This document shows positions 9,752 through 17,402 of a stretch of DNA of 64,000 nt, in pieces (positions within the stretch are counted from its first letter, which is position 1; the number at the start of each line of letters is the position of its first letter). The notes under the pieces were generated by a model that saw nothing but the letters and a program-made list of their open reading frames with translations, did not search any database and had not been told where the DNA came from. A program made the position numbers and the translations under genes. Source of the stretch: Streptomyces hygroscopicus (lineage in GTDB: Bacteria; Actinomycetota; Actinomycetes; Streptomycetales; Streptomycetaceae). The DNA is taken from positions 9,176,001-9,240,000 of the forward strand of contig CP018627.1 of NCBI GenBank assembly GCA_002021875.1, read 5' to 3'.

Positions 9752-10513
9752 TCACTGGACGACGTTCGGCAGGCACGACTTCGCCCCGGATCGCGCGCCG
9801 CGGCTGAAGTAGGAGACCCGCTGGGAGGCGTCGCCGTGGTCGGAGATGTCGGTCCACGGGGTCCTGTCGGCGAGTGCGGTCAGGGCGTCCGCCAGCTCCT
9901 CGGTATCACCCTCCTCGAAGGTCAGCGTCCCGTCCTGGGCGGCGCCGAAGAGGACCGCCCCGGCCAGGCAGTCGGCCTGCAGCTCACGGGCGAGGTCGAC
10001 CAGGCCCGCGTCCAGACGATTCTGGACGGCGTGGCCCCACTCATGGGCGATCACCAGATAGACCCAGGCGTCGCCCCGCGCATGGCCCCAGCGCATCAGG
10101 TCCATGTCCCACGCTATGTAGTCGCCGTCCGGGCAGTAGACGGCGTTGTCGTCGGGGAGTGGCTCACTGCCGCACACCGGCGTACCGGGGGTGTCGCCGT
10201 CGTAGGCCCCCAGGATCCTGGGCGGGTTGTAGCCGCCGGTGAACAGCTCGGGCCAGTGGGTCTGCCAGTAGGTGGTGGTGACGGAGACCGCCGCGTCGAT
10301 GTCCTCCTCCACACCTTTTCCGTCGTCGGTGCCATCAGGGCTGGTGAGCGGGGTGGGCGTGCCCGGTGTGGCGCCGGACGGCGGCCCGGGTGCGGCCGAG
10401 GAGCTCTCCACCGTGGGCGGCGGCACTTCGCCGCCCCCGCAGCCGGTCACCAGAAGCAGGGTCAGGGCGGCGACGAGCGGAGCCCATGACCTCGGGTACC
10501 ACGGAGCAGCCAT
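9752..10513 (-). CDS. Lipoprotein zinc metallopeptidase with HEWGH motif
   Basis: Protein of 253 residues from the ATG preceded by GGAGG at 7-nt spacing; an earlier in-frame start exists but lacks a ribosome site. A signal peptide ends in the lipobox LVTGC, so the protein is probably a lipid-anchored exported enzyme. A Pro/Ser/Thr-rich linker (to about residue 65) precedes the domain with AHEWGHAVQNRL, a HEXXH zinc site, followed by ELQADCLAG, which supplies the third ligand region. This is the neutral zinc metallopeptidase family (YpfJ-like, COG2321). Substrate unknown. It is convergent with the ligase operon. Confidence 0.85.
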   Translation of the reverse strand: MAAPWYPRSWAPLVAALTLLLVTGCGGGEVPPPTVESSSAAPGPPSGATPGTPTPLTSPDGTDDGKGVEEDIDAAVSVTTTYWQTHWPELFTGGYNPPRILGAYDGDTPGTPVCGSEPLPDDNAVYCPDGDYIAWDMDLMRWGHARGDAWVYLVIAHEWGHAVQNRLDAGLVDLARELQADCLAGAVLFGAAQDGTLTFEEGDTEELADALTALADRTPWTDISDHGDASQRVSYFSRGARSGAKSCLPNVVQ

Positions 10514-10616
10514 CGTTTCGGCCTCCGGCCGGTCGAGCGGATGGGACGGGTGAACGGTGGAGGGCGGTGCCTCAACGGAAGCGTTCCCCGGTCCTGAGCG
10601 CAAGAGCCGACCGGGG

Positions 10617-11321
10617 TCAGCCGTCCGGCGGACCCATCCGGATCAGTACGTCCGCCGGGTCGTTGACGGGCTGCGGGGTGCCGGTGAGGTCCATGATGAA
10701 CAGCGGCAGATGGAGCGCGTCGGCGCGCGCCCGCGCCTCCCGCGCATAGCCCGCGAGCGAGAAGAAGACGCTCATGGCCGACTTCTGGAGCCCGTTCAGC
10801 CACAGGCATTCGATGTCCCGCAACCCGGTGGGACGGGTGGTCGGATCGACCTGGGCGACGACGCCCGTCCCGTAGAGGTCCACCCCGGACGCGGCCCGGT
10901 CCTCCGAGGGCCGCAGACTGTGGAAGCCGAGCCACTTCAGATACAGCGCGGCGGCGGTGACCGCGTCCCGCGCCGTACGGATCGTCACCGGCCGGAAGGC
11001 GGGGCGCCGTACGACCGGGCCGCCGTGCCCGGCCACCGCGCCCGGGCCGGCCGGGGGCGGCGCGGCGGCGACGGGGACGCGGACCACCGCGCCGCAGTCG
11101 CAGCCCAGTTCCGGCTGTGGCCAGTGGCCCTGGTGGCCGCAGGACGGGCAGTTCACCGCCACCCAGAGGTTCTCCCAGGTGCGGTGGCCGACCTCCGCCG
11201 GAGCCCCGTCGCGGAGGACGGGCAGGGTGACCGGCGCGCCGCACGAACAGGGGAAGGTGGGCGGCGTGAACGACTGCTCGCGACGGCACGCGGGACAACG
11301 CACCGGCACGTTGTCTGTCAT
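10617..11321 (-). CDS. Zinc-ribbon protein with a degenerate Mrr-like endonuclease fold
   Basis: Protein of 234 residues with GGAG 8 nt before the ATG. The N-terminal half has two zinc-knuckle pairs: C9, C12, C25, C27 and C58, C61, C74, C76. The C-terminal half (about 115-225) reads like a restriction-endonuclease fold of Mrr type: a helix with ALYLKWLGF, a GVDLYG strand turn, VAQVD, then a helix-strand unit ending HLPLFIMDLTG. In active Mrr enzymes the second motif is Q/E-x-K; here the lysine position is Asp, so nuclease activity is doubtful. No phage or defence gene is adjacent. A conserved Streptomyces hypothetical protein; the assignment is by motif reading only. Confidence 0.55.
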   Translation of the reverse strand: MTDNVPVRCPACRREQSFTPPTFPCSCGAPVTLPVLRDGAPAEVGHRTWENLWVAVNCPSCGHQGHWPQPELGCDCGAVVRVPVAAAPPPAGPGAVAGHGGPVVRRPAFRPVTIRTARDAVTAAALYLKWLGFHSLRPSEDRAASGVDLYGTGVVAQVDPTTRPTGLRDIECLWLNGLQKSAMSVFFSLAGYAREARARADALHLPLFIMDLTGTPQPVNDPADVLIRMGPPDG

Positions 11322-11458
11322 CGGGGCGCTCCGTGGACGGGGGGCGGATGCGGTATGCGTCCATGCTCCCCGAAGCGGGCGGCCGCGGCGAGGTACTTGG
11401 GCGTTCTGTCCCCCGCGATGGGGGCGCCGTGTTACGGCCGACGCAGTAGGTTTGCGGC

Positions 11459-11710
11459 GTGAGATTGAGGGTTGAGTTCACCACCGAACCGTTCGACCTC
11501 GACGAGGTGCCGCCGCACGCCGTCGTGGCCCGCGAGACCGTCCAGGCCGCCCCGCTGGACGCCGTCGACGTCGGCCCCTTCGGCAACACCGCGGAAGGCG
11601 GGGCGGAGGCGGTGCTGGCGGCCGTCGACCGGCTCCTGCGCGGCTCCCTCGAAGCCGGTGCCACCCGGATTTCGCTCCAGGTCAACGTGATCGGGGAGGG
11701 CGAGGCGTGA
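11459..11710 (+). CDS. Small thiamine-binding-like (MTH1187/YkoF-type) protein
   Basis: Protein of 83 residues starting at GTG. The pattern LDAVDVGPFGNTAEGGAEAVLAAV followed by GATRISLQVNVI resembles the MTH1187/UPF0045 ferredoxin-like fold, whose signature is a GP-G-T-EG turn and a final strand after an Arg. Such proteins bind small ligands such as thiamine, but ligand residues cannot be confirmed here. The stop overlaps the next start by 4 bp (GTGA), so it is co-translated with the regulator that follows and may act as its ligand sensor. Confidence 0.55.
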   Translation: MRLRVEFTTEPFDLDEVPPHAVVARETVQAAPLDAVDVGPFGNTAEGGAEAVLAAVDRLLRGSLEAGATRISLQVNVIGEGEA

Positions 11711-12078
11711 GCGTACCCGCCGACCACCCCTTCGCCGCCGCGGTGCAACCGCTCGTGGACGCCATGGGCGGCGAGATGATCGCCCCGGACCGGGCCAGGG
11801 GCGACGATGTGGTGCTCTCCTGGGAGGGCCGCCCGGTGGTCGCCGTAAGGCTGCCGCATATCTCGGATTCGCTCGACCACATCCTCGCCGACCTCCAGCG
11901 CCGCCATGGCGTGCCGCTCTCGGCCCTCGACCGAAAGACCAAGCAGTCCGTCGTCCGTCACCTCGAACAGCGCGGCGCCTTCTCGGTGCGCCACGGCGTC
12001 GAAACGGTCGCCGGAGCCCTCGGCGTGAGCCGCTTCACCGTCTACAACTACCTCAACCGGGAGAAGGGCGGGGACTGA
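11707..12078 (+). CDS. Small helix-turn-helix regulator (DauR/YheO C-terminal type)
   Basis: Protein of 123 residues with a GTG start overlapping the previous stop. Residues about 70-120, LDRKTKQSVVRHLEQRGAFSVRHGVETVAGALGVSRFTVYNYLNR, match the HTH_22 domain found at the C-terminus of YheO/DauR-type regulators. The first 65 residues lack the usual PAS-like YheO domain and are short, so this is a compact variant. It sits 73 bp before the urate operon on the same strand and could be its regulator, although the operator there also matches sites at the AllR locus. Confidence 0.7.
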   Translation: MSVPADHPFAAAVQPLVDAMGGEMIAPDRARGDDVVLSWEGRPVVAVRLPHISDSLDHILADLQRRHGVPLSALDRKTKQSVVRHLEQRGAFSVRHGVETVAGALGVSRFTVYNYLNREKGGD

Positions 12079-12104
12079 CCGAGCCCCGCCGTTACGCGCA
12101 TTTT

Positions 12105-12119
12105 TCAACAAAGTGTTGA
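12105..12119. promoter_or_regulatory. Palindromic operator TCAAC-N5-GTTGA before uraD
   Basis: TCAACAAAGTGTTGA is a perfect inverted repeat (6-bp arms TCAACA/TGTTGA, 3-nt centre). It overlaps the -35 element of the uraD promoter, as expected for a repressor site. Closely related palindromes precede aceB and allB. Confidence 0.65.
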
Positions 12120-12145
12120 CGCCCGGCGAGGGCGCCTTCTAGCTT
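12116..12145 (+). promoter_or_regulatory. uraD promoter, possibly giving a leaderless mRNA
   Basis: -35 TTGACG at 12116-12121, an 18-bp spacer, and -10 TAGCTT at 12140-12145. The expected start point, about 7 nt after the -10, falls on the GTG start codon at 12152, and no clear ribosome site lies between them. Confidence 0.6.
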
Positions 12146-12151
12146 GCGAGA

Positions 12152-12682
12152 GTGACTTCCAGTGCTCCGCCGGGGCTGGCCCGGTTCAACGCGGTGGACG
12201 ACCGCGACGCCGCCGGGCTGCTGCACGAGGTGTGCGCCGGCCGGGCCTGGGGCGCCGCGGTCGCTCGCGGGCGGCCGTACGCCACGGTCGGGGAGCTGCT
12301 CGCCGCCGCCGACGCGGCCATGGCCGGGCTGACCGCCGCCGACCTGGCCGAGGCGATGGCCGCGCATCCGCCCATCGGGCGGCCGGCGCCGGGCGACGCC
12401 GCCTCGGCCCGCGAGCAGAGCGGGGTACGGGACGCGGAGCGCGCGGAGCTGCTGGAGCTGAACCTCGCGTACCAGGAGCGCCACGGCCATGTCTTCCTGA
12501 TCTGTGCCACCGGCCGCACCGGCGAGGAGATGCTGGCGGCCCTGCGCGCGCGGATCCACCATGACGCCGACACCGAGCGCGAGATCGTCCGCACCGAACT
12601 GGGAAAGATCAACCGCATCCGGCTGACCCGGCTGACGGAAACCCTTCGGGCCCCGCGGGCCCCGGCGGAAGGAGAGCGGTGA
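12152..12682 (+). CDS. uraD: OHCU decarboxylase
   Basis: Protein of 176 residues, GTG start. 2-oxo-4-hydroxy-4-carboxy-5-ureidoimidazoline decarboxylase converts OHCU to (S)-allantoin, the third step of urate degradation. The family signature HPPIG is at about residues 72-76 with its catalytic His, and LNLAYQERHGHVFLICATGRT contains the conserved active-site Glu-Arg region. The family's usual length is about 165 residues, so it is complete. First gene of the urate operon; its stop overlaps the uraH start. The operator at 12105-12119 suggests repression in the absence of purines. Confidence 0.93.
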   Translation: MTSSAPPGLARFNAVDDRDAAGLLHEVCAGRAWGAAVARGRPYATVGELLAAADAAMAGLTAADLAEAMAAHPPIGRPAPGDAASAREQSGVRDAERAELLELNLAYQERHGHVFLICATGRTGEEMLAALRARIHHDADTEREIVRTELGKINRIRLTRLTETLRAPRAPAEGER

Positions 12683-13020
12683 TGGCGAGCGGCGCCACCT
12701 CCGTGTCCACGCACATCCTGGACACCAGCATCGGCCGCCCCGCGGTGGGCGTGGTCGTCGAGCTGTCCGTCCGCTCGGGGCCCGGCGCGCAGTGGACGGC
12801 GCACGCCGACTCCCTGACCGACGCCGACGGGCGCTGCAAGGATCTGCCCGACCTCCCCGAGGGCACCACCCACGCACGGCTGCGCTTCGAGACCGGGCCG
12901 TATCTGACCCACGCCTTCTTCCCGGAGGTCGCGGTCGCCTTCGCCGTCGAGCCGGGCGAGCACTACCACGTACCGCTGCTGCTCACCCCGTTCGGCTACT
13001 CCGTCTACCGAGGGAGCTAG
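12682..13020 (+). CDS. uraH: 5-hydroxyisourate hydrolase (transthyretin-like)
   Basis: Protein of 112 residues that hydrolyses 5-hydroxyisourate to OHCU. The family landmarks are the N-terminal STHILDTSIGRPA with a catalytic His, the central His of HARLRFETGPY, and the C-terminal tetrapeptide YRGS that closes the active site of the tetramer. An ATG at 12682 overlapping the uraD stop by 1 base fits the GGAGA ribosome site better (6 nt) than the GTG three bases earlier. It lies between uraD and the urate oxidase, matching pathway order. Confidence 0.95.
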   Translation: MASGATSVSTHILDTSIGRPAVGVVVELSVRSGPGAQWTAHADSLTDADGRCKDLPDLPEGTTHARLRFETGPYLTHAFFPEVAVAFAVEPGEHYHVPLLLTPFGYSVYRGS

Positions 13021-13025
13021 CACCC

Positions 13026-13907
13026 ATGCCCACGCTCGGCCCGAACAGTTACGGCAAAGCCGAAACCCGCGTCGTGCGGGTGGTGCGCGACGGCGCCGTG
13101 CACCACCTCAAGGACCTCAATGTCTCGGTGGCGCTGTCCGGAGAGATGGACGCGGTCCACCTCTCCGGCAGCAACGCCAACGTCCTGACGACCGACGCCA
13201 CCAAGAACACCGTGTACGCCTTCGCCAAGGAGCACGGCATCGACACGGCCGAGGAGTTCGGCATCCGGCTGGCCCGCCACTTCGTCACCAGCCAGGAGCC
13301 CATCCACCGCGCCCGCATCCGTATCGAGGAGTACGCCTGGGAGCGGATCGAGACGGCCGGGAGCGCCGCGCACTCCTTCGTCCGCCGCGGCCAGGAGGTC
13401 CGTACCGCCCAAGTCGCCTACGACGGCGAGCGCTGGGAGGTGGTCTCCGGGCTCACCGGCCTCACCGTCCTGAACACCACGGACTCCGAGTTCTGGGGCT
13501 ATGTCAAGGACCGGTACACCACGCTCGAGGAGACCCGCGACCGCGTCCTGGCCACCGATGTGCACGCCCGCTGGCGCTACGGCTGGAGCGATGACACCCG
13601 GCCCATGCCCGACTGGGACCACGGCCACGAGGAGGCGCGCGGCCATCTGCTGAGCGCGTTCGCCGAGACCTACTCCCTCTCGCTCCAGCAGACGCTCTAC
13701 GAGATGGGCGCGCGGGTCATCGAGCGCCGCCCCGAGGTCGAGGAGATACGGCTCTCGCTGCCCAACAAGCACCACTTCCTGGTCGATCTGGAACCCTTCG
13801 ACCTCACCAACGACAACGAGGTCTACTTCGCCGCCGACCGGCCGTACGGGCTCATCGAGGCCACCGTGCTGCGGGACGGCGCCGAGCCCCGGCTCCCCAC
13901 CGACTGA
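13026..13907 (+). CDS. uox: Urate oxidase (cofactor-free uricase)
   Basis: Protein of 293 residues, ATG 5 bp after uraH. It oxidises urate to 5-hydroxyisourate with O2, using no metal or flavin. The T-K-N-T segment (TTDATKNTVYAF, about residues 53-64) holds the catalytic Thr and Lys relay, and the C-terminal half has SLPNKHHFLVDL with the conserved Asn and His and QTLYEMG. The length fits the T-fold family (about 300). It is co-transcribed with uraD and uraH. Confidence 0.95.
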   Translation: MPTLGPNSYGKAETRVVRVVRDGAVHHLKDLNVSVALSGEMDAVHLSGSNANVLTTDATKNTVYAFAKEHGIDTAEEFGIRLARHFVTSQEPIHRARIRIEEYAWERIETAGSAAHSFVRRGQEVRTAQVAYDGERWEVVSGLTGLTVLNTTDSEFWGYVKDRYTTLEETRDRVLATDVHARWRYGWSDDTRPMPDWDHGHEEARGHLLSAFAETYSLSLQQTLYEMGARVIERRPEVEEIRLSLPNKHHFLVDLEPFDLTNDNEVYFAADRPYGLIEATVLRDGAEPRLPTD

Positions 13908-13948
13908 ACGGCTCACCACCGACCCACCCGACGGAAGGGCCACGCTCC

Positions 13949-15319
13949 GTGCACCGCATCGTCATCGAGAACTGCGCCGTCGCCACCGTGGACGCGCAGG
14001 ACACCGAGTACGCGTCCGGCCATGTCGTCGTCGCCGGCAACCGCATCGAGTCGGTGGGCGAGGGGCGCGCGCCGCAGGGCCTGGAGGGCGTCGTCCGCCG
14101 GATCGACGGTACGGGGCATCTGGTCACCCCGGGCCTGGTCAACACCCATCACCACTTCTACCAGTGGCTCACCCGCGGCCTGGCCCAGGACAGCAACCTC
14201 TTCGACTGGCTGGTCGCGCTCTACCCCATCTGGGCGCGGATCGACGAGCCGATGATCCACGCGGCGGCCCGCGGCTCGCTCGCGATGATGGTGCGCGGCG
14301 GGGTCACCACCGCCATGGACCATCACTACGTCTTTCCGCGCGGCAGCGGCGATCTGCTGGACGCCGAGATCCGCGCGGCGCGCGAGCTGGGCGTGCGGTT
14401 CACCGCCGCCCGCGGCTCCATGGACCTCGGCACCTCCGACGGCGGGCTGCCGCCGGACTTCGCCGTGGAGTCCACCGAGGAGGCGCTGGCCGCCACCGAG
14501 AAGGCCATCGACACCCACCACGACCCGGGGTTCGACGCCATGCTGCGGATCGCGGTCGCGCCCTGCTCGCCGTTCTCCGTCTCCACCGAACTGCTCCGCG
14601 AGGCCGCGGTGCTGGCCCGCCGCAAGGGCGTACGGCTGCACACCCACGGCTCGGAGACGGTGGAGGAGGAGAAGTTCTGCCAGGAGCGGTTCGGGATGGG
14701 GCCGACCGACTACTTCGAGTCCACCGGCTGGCTGGGCGAGGACGTGTGGATGGCCCACTGCGTCCACATGAGCGACACCGACATCCAGACGTTCGCCCGG
14801 ACCGGCACCGGTGTGGCCCACTGCCCCTCGTCCAACGCCCGGCTCGCCGCCGGGATCGCCCGCGTCCCCGATCTGCTCGCCGCGGACGTACCGGTCGGCC
14901 TCGGCGTGGACGGCACCGCCTCCAACGAATCCGGTGAGCTGCACACCGAACTGCGCAACGCGCTGCTGGTCAACCGGCTCGGCGGCCACCGCGAGAAGGC
15001 GCTGAACGTCCGTCAGGCGCTGCGACTTGGCACCTACGGCGGTGCGCGGGTGCTCGGCCGCCAGGACCAGATCGGCTCGCTGGAGCCGGGCAAACTGGCC
15101 GACCTGGTGCTCTGGAAGCTGGACGGCCTCGGCCATTCGTCGATCGCCGACCCGGTCGCGGCCCTCGTCCTGGGCGCCCCTGCCCCGGTGACCCTGTCGC
15201 TGGTGAACGGCGCCGCGGTGGTGGAGTCGGGCCGGCTGCTCACCGTGGACGAGGAGGAGATCGCGCGGGAGGCGCGCACCGAGGCGCGACGCCTGGCCCG
15301 TATCGCGGCGGACAACTGA
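13949..15319 (+). CDS. 8-oxoguanine/guanine-type deaminase (amidohydrolase)
   Basis: Protein of 456 residues, GTG start 41 bp after the urate oxidase. Amidohydrolase metal site: NTHHHFYQWLTRGL (HxH), then HTHGSETVEEE, HCVHMSDTD, and GVDGTASNESGEL with the metal-binding Asp. The HHFYQWLTR and GVDGTASNES wording is that of 8-oxoguanine deaminase, a branch close to hydroxyatrazine deaminases. It would convert 8-oxoguanine (or guanine) to urate (or xanthine), feeding the operon at its top. Assignment within the branch is by motif. Confidence 0.82.
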   Translation: MHRIVIENCAVATVDAQDTEYASGHVVVAGNRIESVGEGRAPQGLEGVVRRIDGTGHLVTPGLVNTHHHFYQWLTRGLAQDSNLFDWLVALYPIWARIDEPMIHAAARGSLAMMVRGGVTTAMDHHYVFPRGSGDLLDAEIRAARELGVRFTAARGSMDLGTSDGGLPPDFAVESTEEALAATEKAIDTHHDPGFDAMLRIAVAPCSPFSVSTELLREAAVLARRKGVRLHTHGSETVEEEKFCQERFGMGPTDYFESTGWLGEDVWMAHCVHMSDTDIQTFARTGTGVAHCPSSNARLAAGIARVPDLLAADVPVGLGVDGTASNESGELHTELRNALLVNRLGGHREKALNVRQALRLGTYGGARVLGRQDQIGSLEPGKLADLVLWKLDGLGHSSIADPVAALVLGAPAPVTLSLVNGAAVVESGRLLTVDEEEIAREARTEARRLARIAADN

Positions 15320-15403
15320 ACACCGCGCCGATTCATCGGATGGGTCGCCGTGACGATCCGCTTCTCGCGGTCACCGGTGGCCCATCGGTGCGTTCGGGCC
15401 CCG

Positions 15404-15432
15404 TTGACATCCCATCTTTACGGTTCTAGGTT
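15404..15432 (+). promoter_or_regulatory. Strong sigma-70-type promoter for the fucosidase gene
   Basis: -35 TTGACA at 15404-15409, 17-bp spacer, -10 TAGGTT at 15427-15432. This is close to the HrdB consensus and predicts a start near 15439, about 50 nt before the ATG. Confidence 0.75.
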
Positions 15433-15488
15433 CCCGTACGCGGCTGGCCAGCCCTCCTGTCCGACCACCCATGAGCACAGGAGCCGCC

Positions 15489-17339
15489 ATGCGCACGTCC
15501 AGACGACGAGCCGTCATCCCCCTCCGAGCGCTCAGCCTTCTGCTCGGCATGGTGCTGGCGACGATCCTCAGCGGCCCTTCCGCCGCCACCGCGGCGCCGT
15601 CGGCGTTGGCGACGGCGCGGGAGCCCGGACCCGGCACCGACTACGCGACCGACGATCCGTTCACCTCCGACCGCACCGGCTGGTGGCGGCAGGACCGCTT
15701 CGGGATGTTCATCCACTTCGGCGCCTACTCCCAGTTGGAGGGCGAATACCAGCGGGCGGACGGGACCGTCTGCCGCGACGCGGAGTGGATCAAGCGAAGC
15801 TGCCAGATCCCGATGAGCGAGTACGAGGACGCCGCCCAGGACTTCAATCCCGCGTCCTTCGACGCCAAGGCCGTCGTCAAGGCGGCCAAGGACGCCGGGC
15901 AGCGCTATATCGTCATCACCTCCAAGCACCACGACGGATACGCGATGTGGCCGACCAAGCAGAACACCTGGAATCTGCGCGACCACTCCTCCTTCGACCA
16001 ACGGCGGGACATTCTGGCCGAGTTGAAGTCCGCCGCGGACGCCGCCGGGATCAAACTCGGCTTCTATTACTCGATCTGGGACTGGCACGACCCCGACTTC
16101 GCCGACCCCGCCACCTTCCCCCGCTATGAGAAGCGGATGTACGCCCAGCTCAAGGAGCTGGTCGACAATTACCATCCGGCGCTGCTCTGGTTCGACGGGG
16201 AATGGGACGCGGACAACCCCACCAACACCTGGTCGGCGCGGGACGGCGAGCGGCTGCAGACGTATCTGCACGGGCTCGACCCCGATCTGATCACCAACAA
16301 CCGGGTCGGCAAGCGGCGCGTCGTCGACGGCGACTACGGAACGCCGGAGCAGGAAATCCCGGACGCGCCCGTGGCCGGGCAGTTGTGGGAAAGCTGCATG
16401 ACCCTCAACGGCCACTGGGGCTTCGCCAAATACGACCAGGACTGGAAGTCGCCCGCCACCCTCACCCGCAATCTCCTCGATATCGCGAGCCGTGGCGGCA
16501 ATTACCTCCTCAATGTCGGCCCCGACAAACTGGGCCGCATTCCCCAGCCCTCCGTCGACCGGCTGCGCGAGATCGGCTCCTGGCTGCGGACCTCCGGCCA
16601 GGGCCGCGCGGTGTACGGGGCCGGGGCCACCGGGCTGGTCGACGAGCCGTCCTGGGGCGCGGTCAGCCGGTCGGGCGACCGGCTGTACGCGTCCGTCACC
16701 TCCTGGCCCGCCGCGGGGCAGCCCCTCCACCTCACCGCCCGGGCACCGTTCACGGTGACCGGCGCCCGGGTGCTGGGCAGTGGACAGCGGGTCGAGGTGG
16801 CCAAGGCGGGCGACGGTTTCGATCTCACCCCCTCCGGCGGACCGGCCGACCCCACCGCCTCGGTGATCGAGCTGACGGTGAAACCGGCCCCGGCCGCGCC
16901 CCAGGGCCGGGGCGAGGGGCTGCGGGAGGAGGTCTTCGCCAATGAGACCTTCACCGGGCCCCCGGCCGTCACCCGGACCGACCCGGCCGTCAACCACATC
17001 TGGAGGTTTGCCGGCTCCCCGGCCGCCGATGTCCCCGCCGACCACTTCGGCGTCCGCTGGACCGGTTTCCTCCAGCCCCGCCACAGCGAGACCTACACGC
17101 TCACGACCGTCTCCGACGACACCGCGCGGGTGTGGATCGACGGCCGTCTGATCATCGACAACACCACCCCGCATGAACCACAGGTCGACAAGGCGACCGT
17201 CGCGCTGCGCGCCGGAGCCAAGCACGCCATCAAGATCGAGTACACCGAGCAGACCGGAGAGGCGCATATGAAGCTGCTGTGGTCCAGCCCCAGCGTGCCC
17301 CAGCAGATCGTGCCGCGCTCCCAGCTCTACACGCCGTAA
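15489..17339 (+). CDS. Secreted alpha-L-fucosidase (GH29) with PA14 domain
   Basis: Protein of 616 residues. The ATG at 15489 has ACAGGAG 6 nt upstream and is preferred over the ATG six codons earlier. A twin-arginine-like, basic signal peptide (MRTSRRR, then a hydrophobic run, cleavage near AATAAPS) predicts export. The GH29 domain covers about 55-380: FGMFIHFGAYS, TSKHHDGYAMW, YYSIWDWHDPDF, and LLWFDGEWD with the putative nucleophile D236. A beta-sandwich segment follows to about 450, and a PA14 domain (about 460-612: FTGFLQP-like GVRWTGFLQP, DDTARVWIDGRLIID, HAIKIEYTEQTGEAHMKLLW) probably binds carbohydrate. It releases L-fucose from plant or animal glycans. Confidence 0.92.
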   Translation: MRTSRRRAVIPLRALSLLLGMVLATILSGPSAATAAPSALATAREPGPGTDYATDDPFTSDRTGWWRQDRFGMFIHFGAYSQLEGEYQRADGTVCRDAEWIKRSCQIPMSEYEDAAQDFNPASFDAKAVVKAAKDAGQRYIVITSKHHDGYAMWPTKQNTWNLRDHSSFDQRRDILAELKSAADAAGIKLGFYYSIWDWHDPDFADPATFPRYEKRMYAQLKELVDNYHPALLWFDGEWDADNPTNTWSARDGERLQTYLHGLDPDLITNNRVGKRRVVDGDYGTPEQEIPDAPVAGQLWESCMTLNGHWGFAKYDQDWKSPATLTRNLLDIASRGGNYLLNVGPDKLGRIPQPSVDRLREIGSWLRTSGQGRAVYGAGATGLVDEPSWGAVSRSGDRLYASVTSWPAAGQPLHLTARAPFTVTGARVLGSGQRVEVAKAGDGFDLTPSGGPADPTASVIELTVKPAPAAPQGRGEGLREEVFANETFTGPPAVTRTDPAVNHIWRFAGSPAADVPADHFGVRWTGFLQPRHSETYTLTTVSDDTARVWIDGRLIIDNTTPHEPQVDKATVALRAGAKHAIKIEYTEQTGEAHMKLLWSSPSVPQQIVPRSQLYTP

Positions 17340-17348
17340 GGGCGACCG

Positions 17349-17382
17349 GGGCCCCGGACCGTATCCGCGCGGTCCGGGGCCC
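17349..17382. terminator. Bidirectional hairpin terminator
   Basis: 13-bp inverted repeat GGGCCCCGGACCG / CGGTCCGGGGCCC with an 8-nt loop, between the converging fucosidase and malate synthase genes. Confidence 0.85.
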
Positions 17383-17402
17383 TCGCGGCCGAACGGACCG
17401 GC

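Noticed and set aside
10462..12111. Minus-strand frame of 549 codons across the 10.5-12.1 kb genes
   Set aside because: It crosses four supported genes on both strands and has no domain; a GC-driven open frame.
12792..13025. Upstream extension of the urate oxidase frame
   Set aside because: It lies wholly within uraH; the ATG at 13026 begins the conserved uricase N-terminus.
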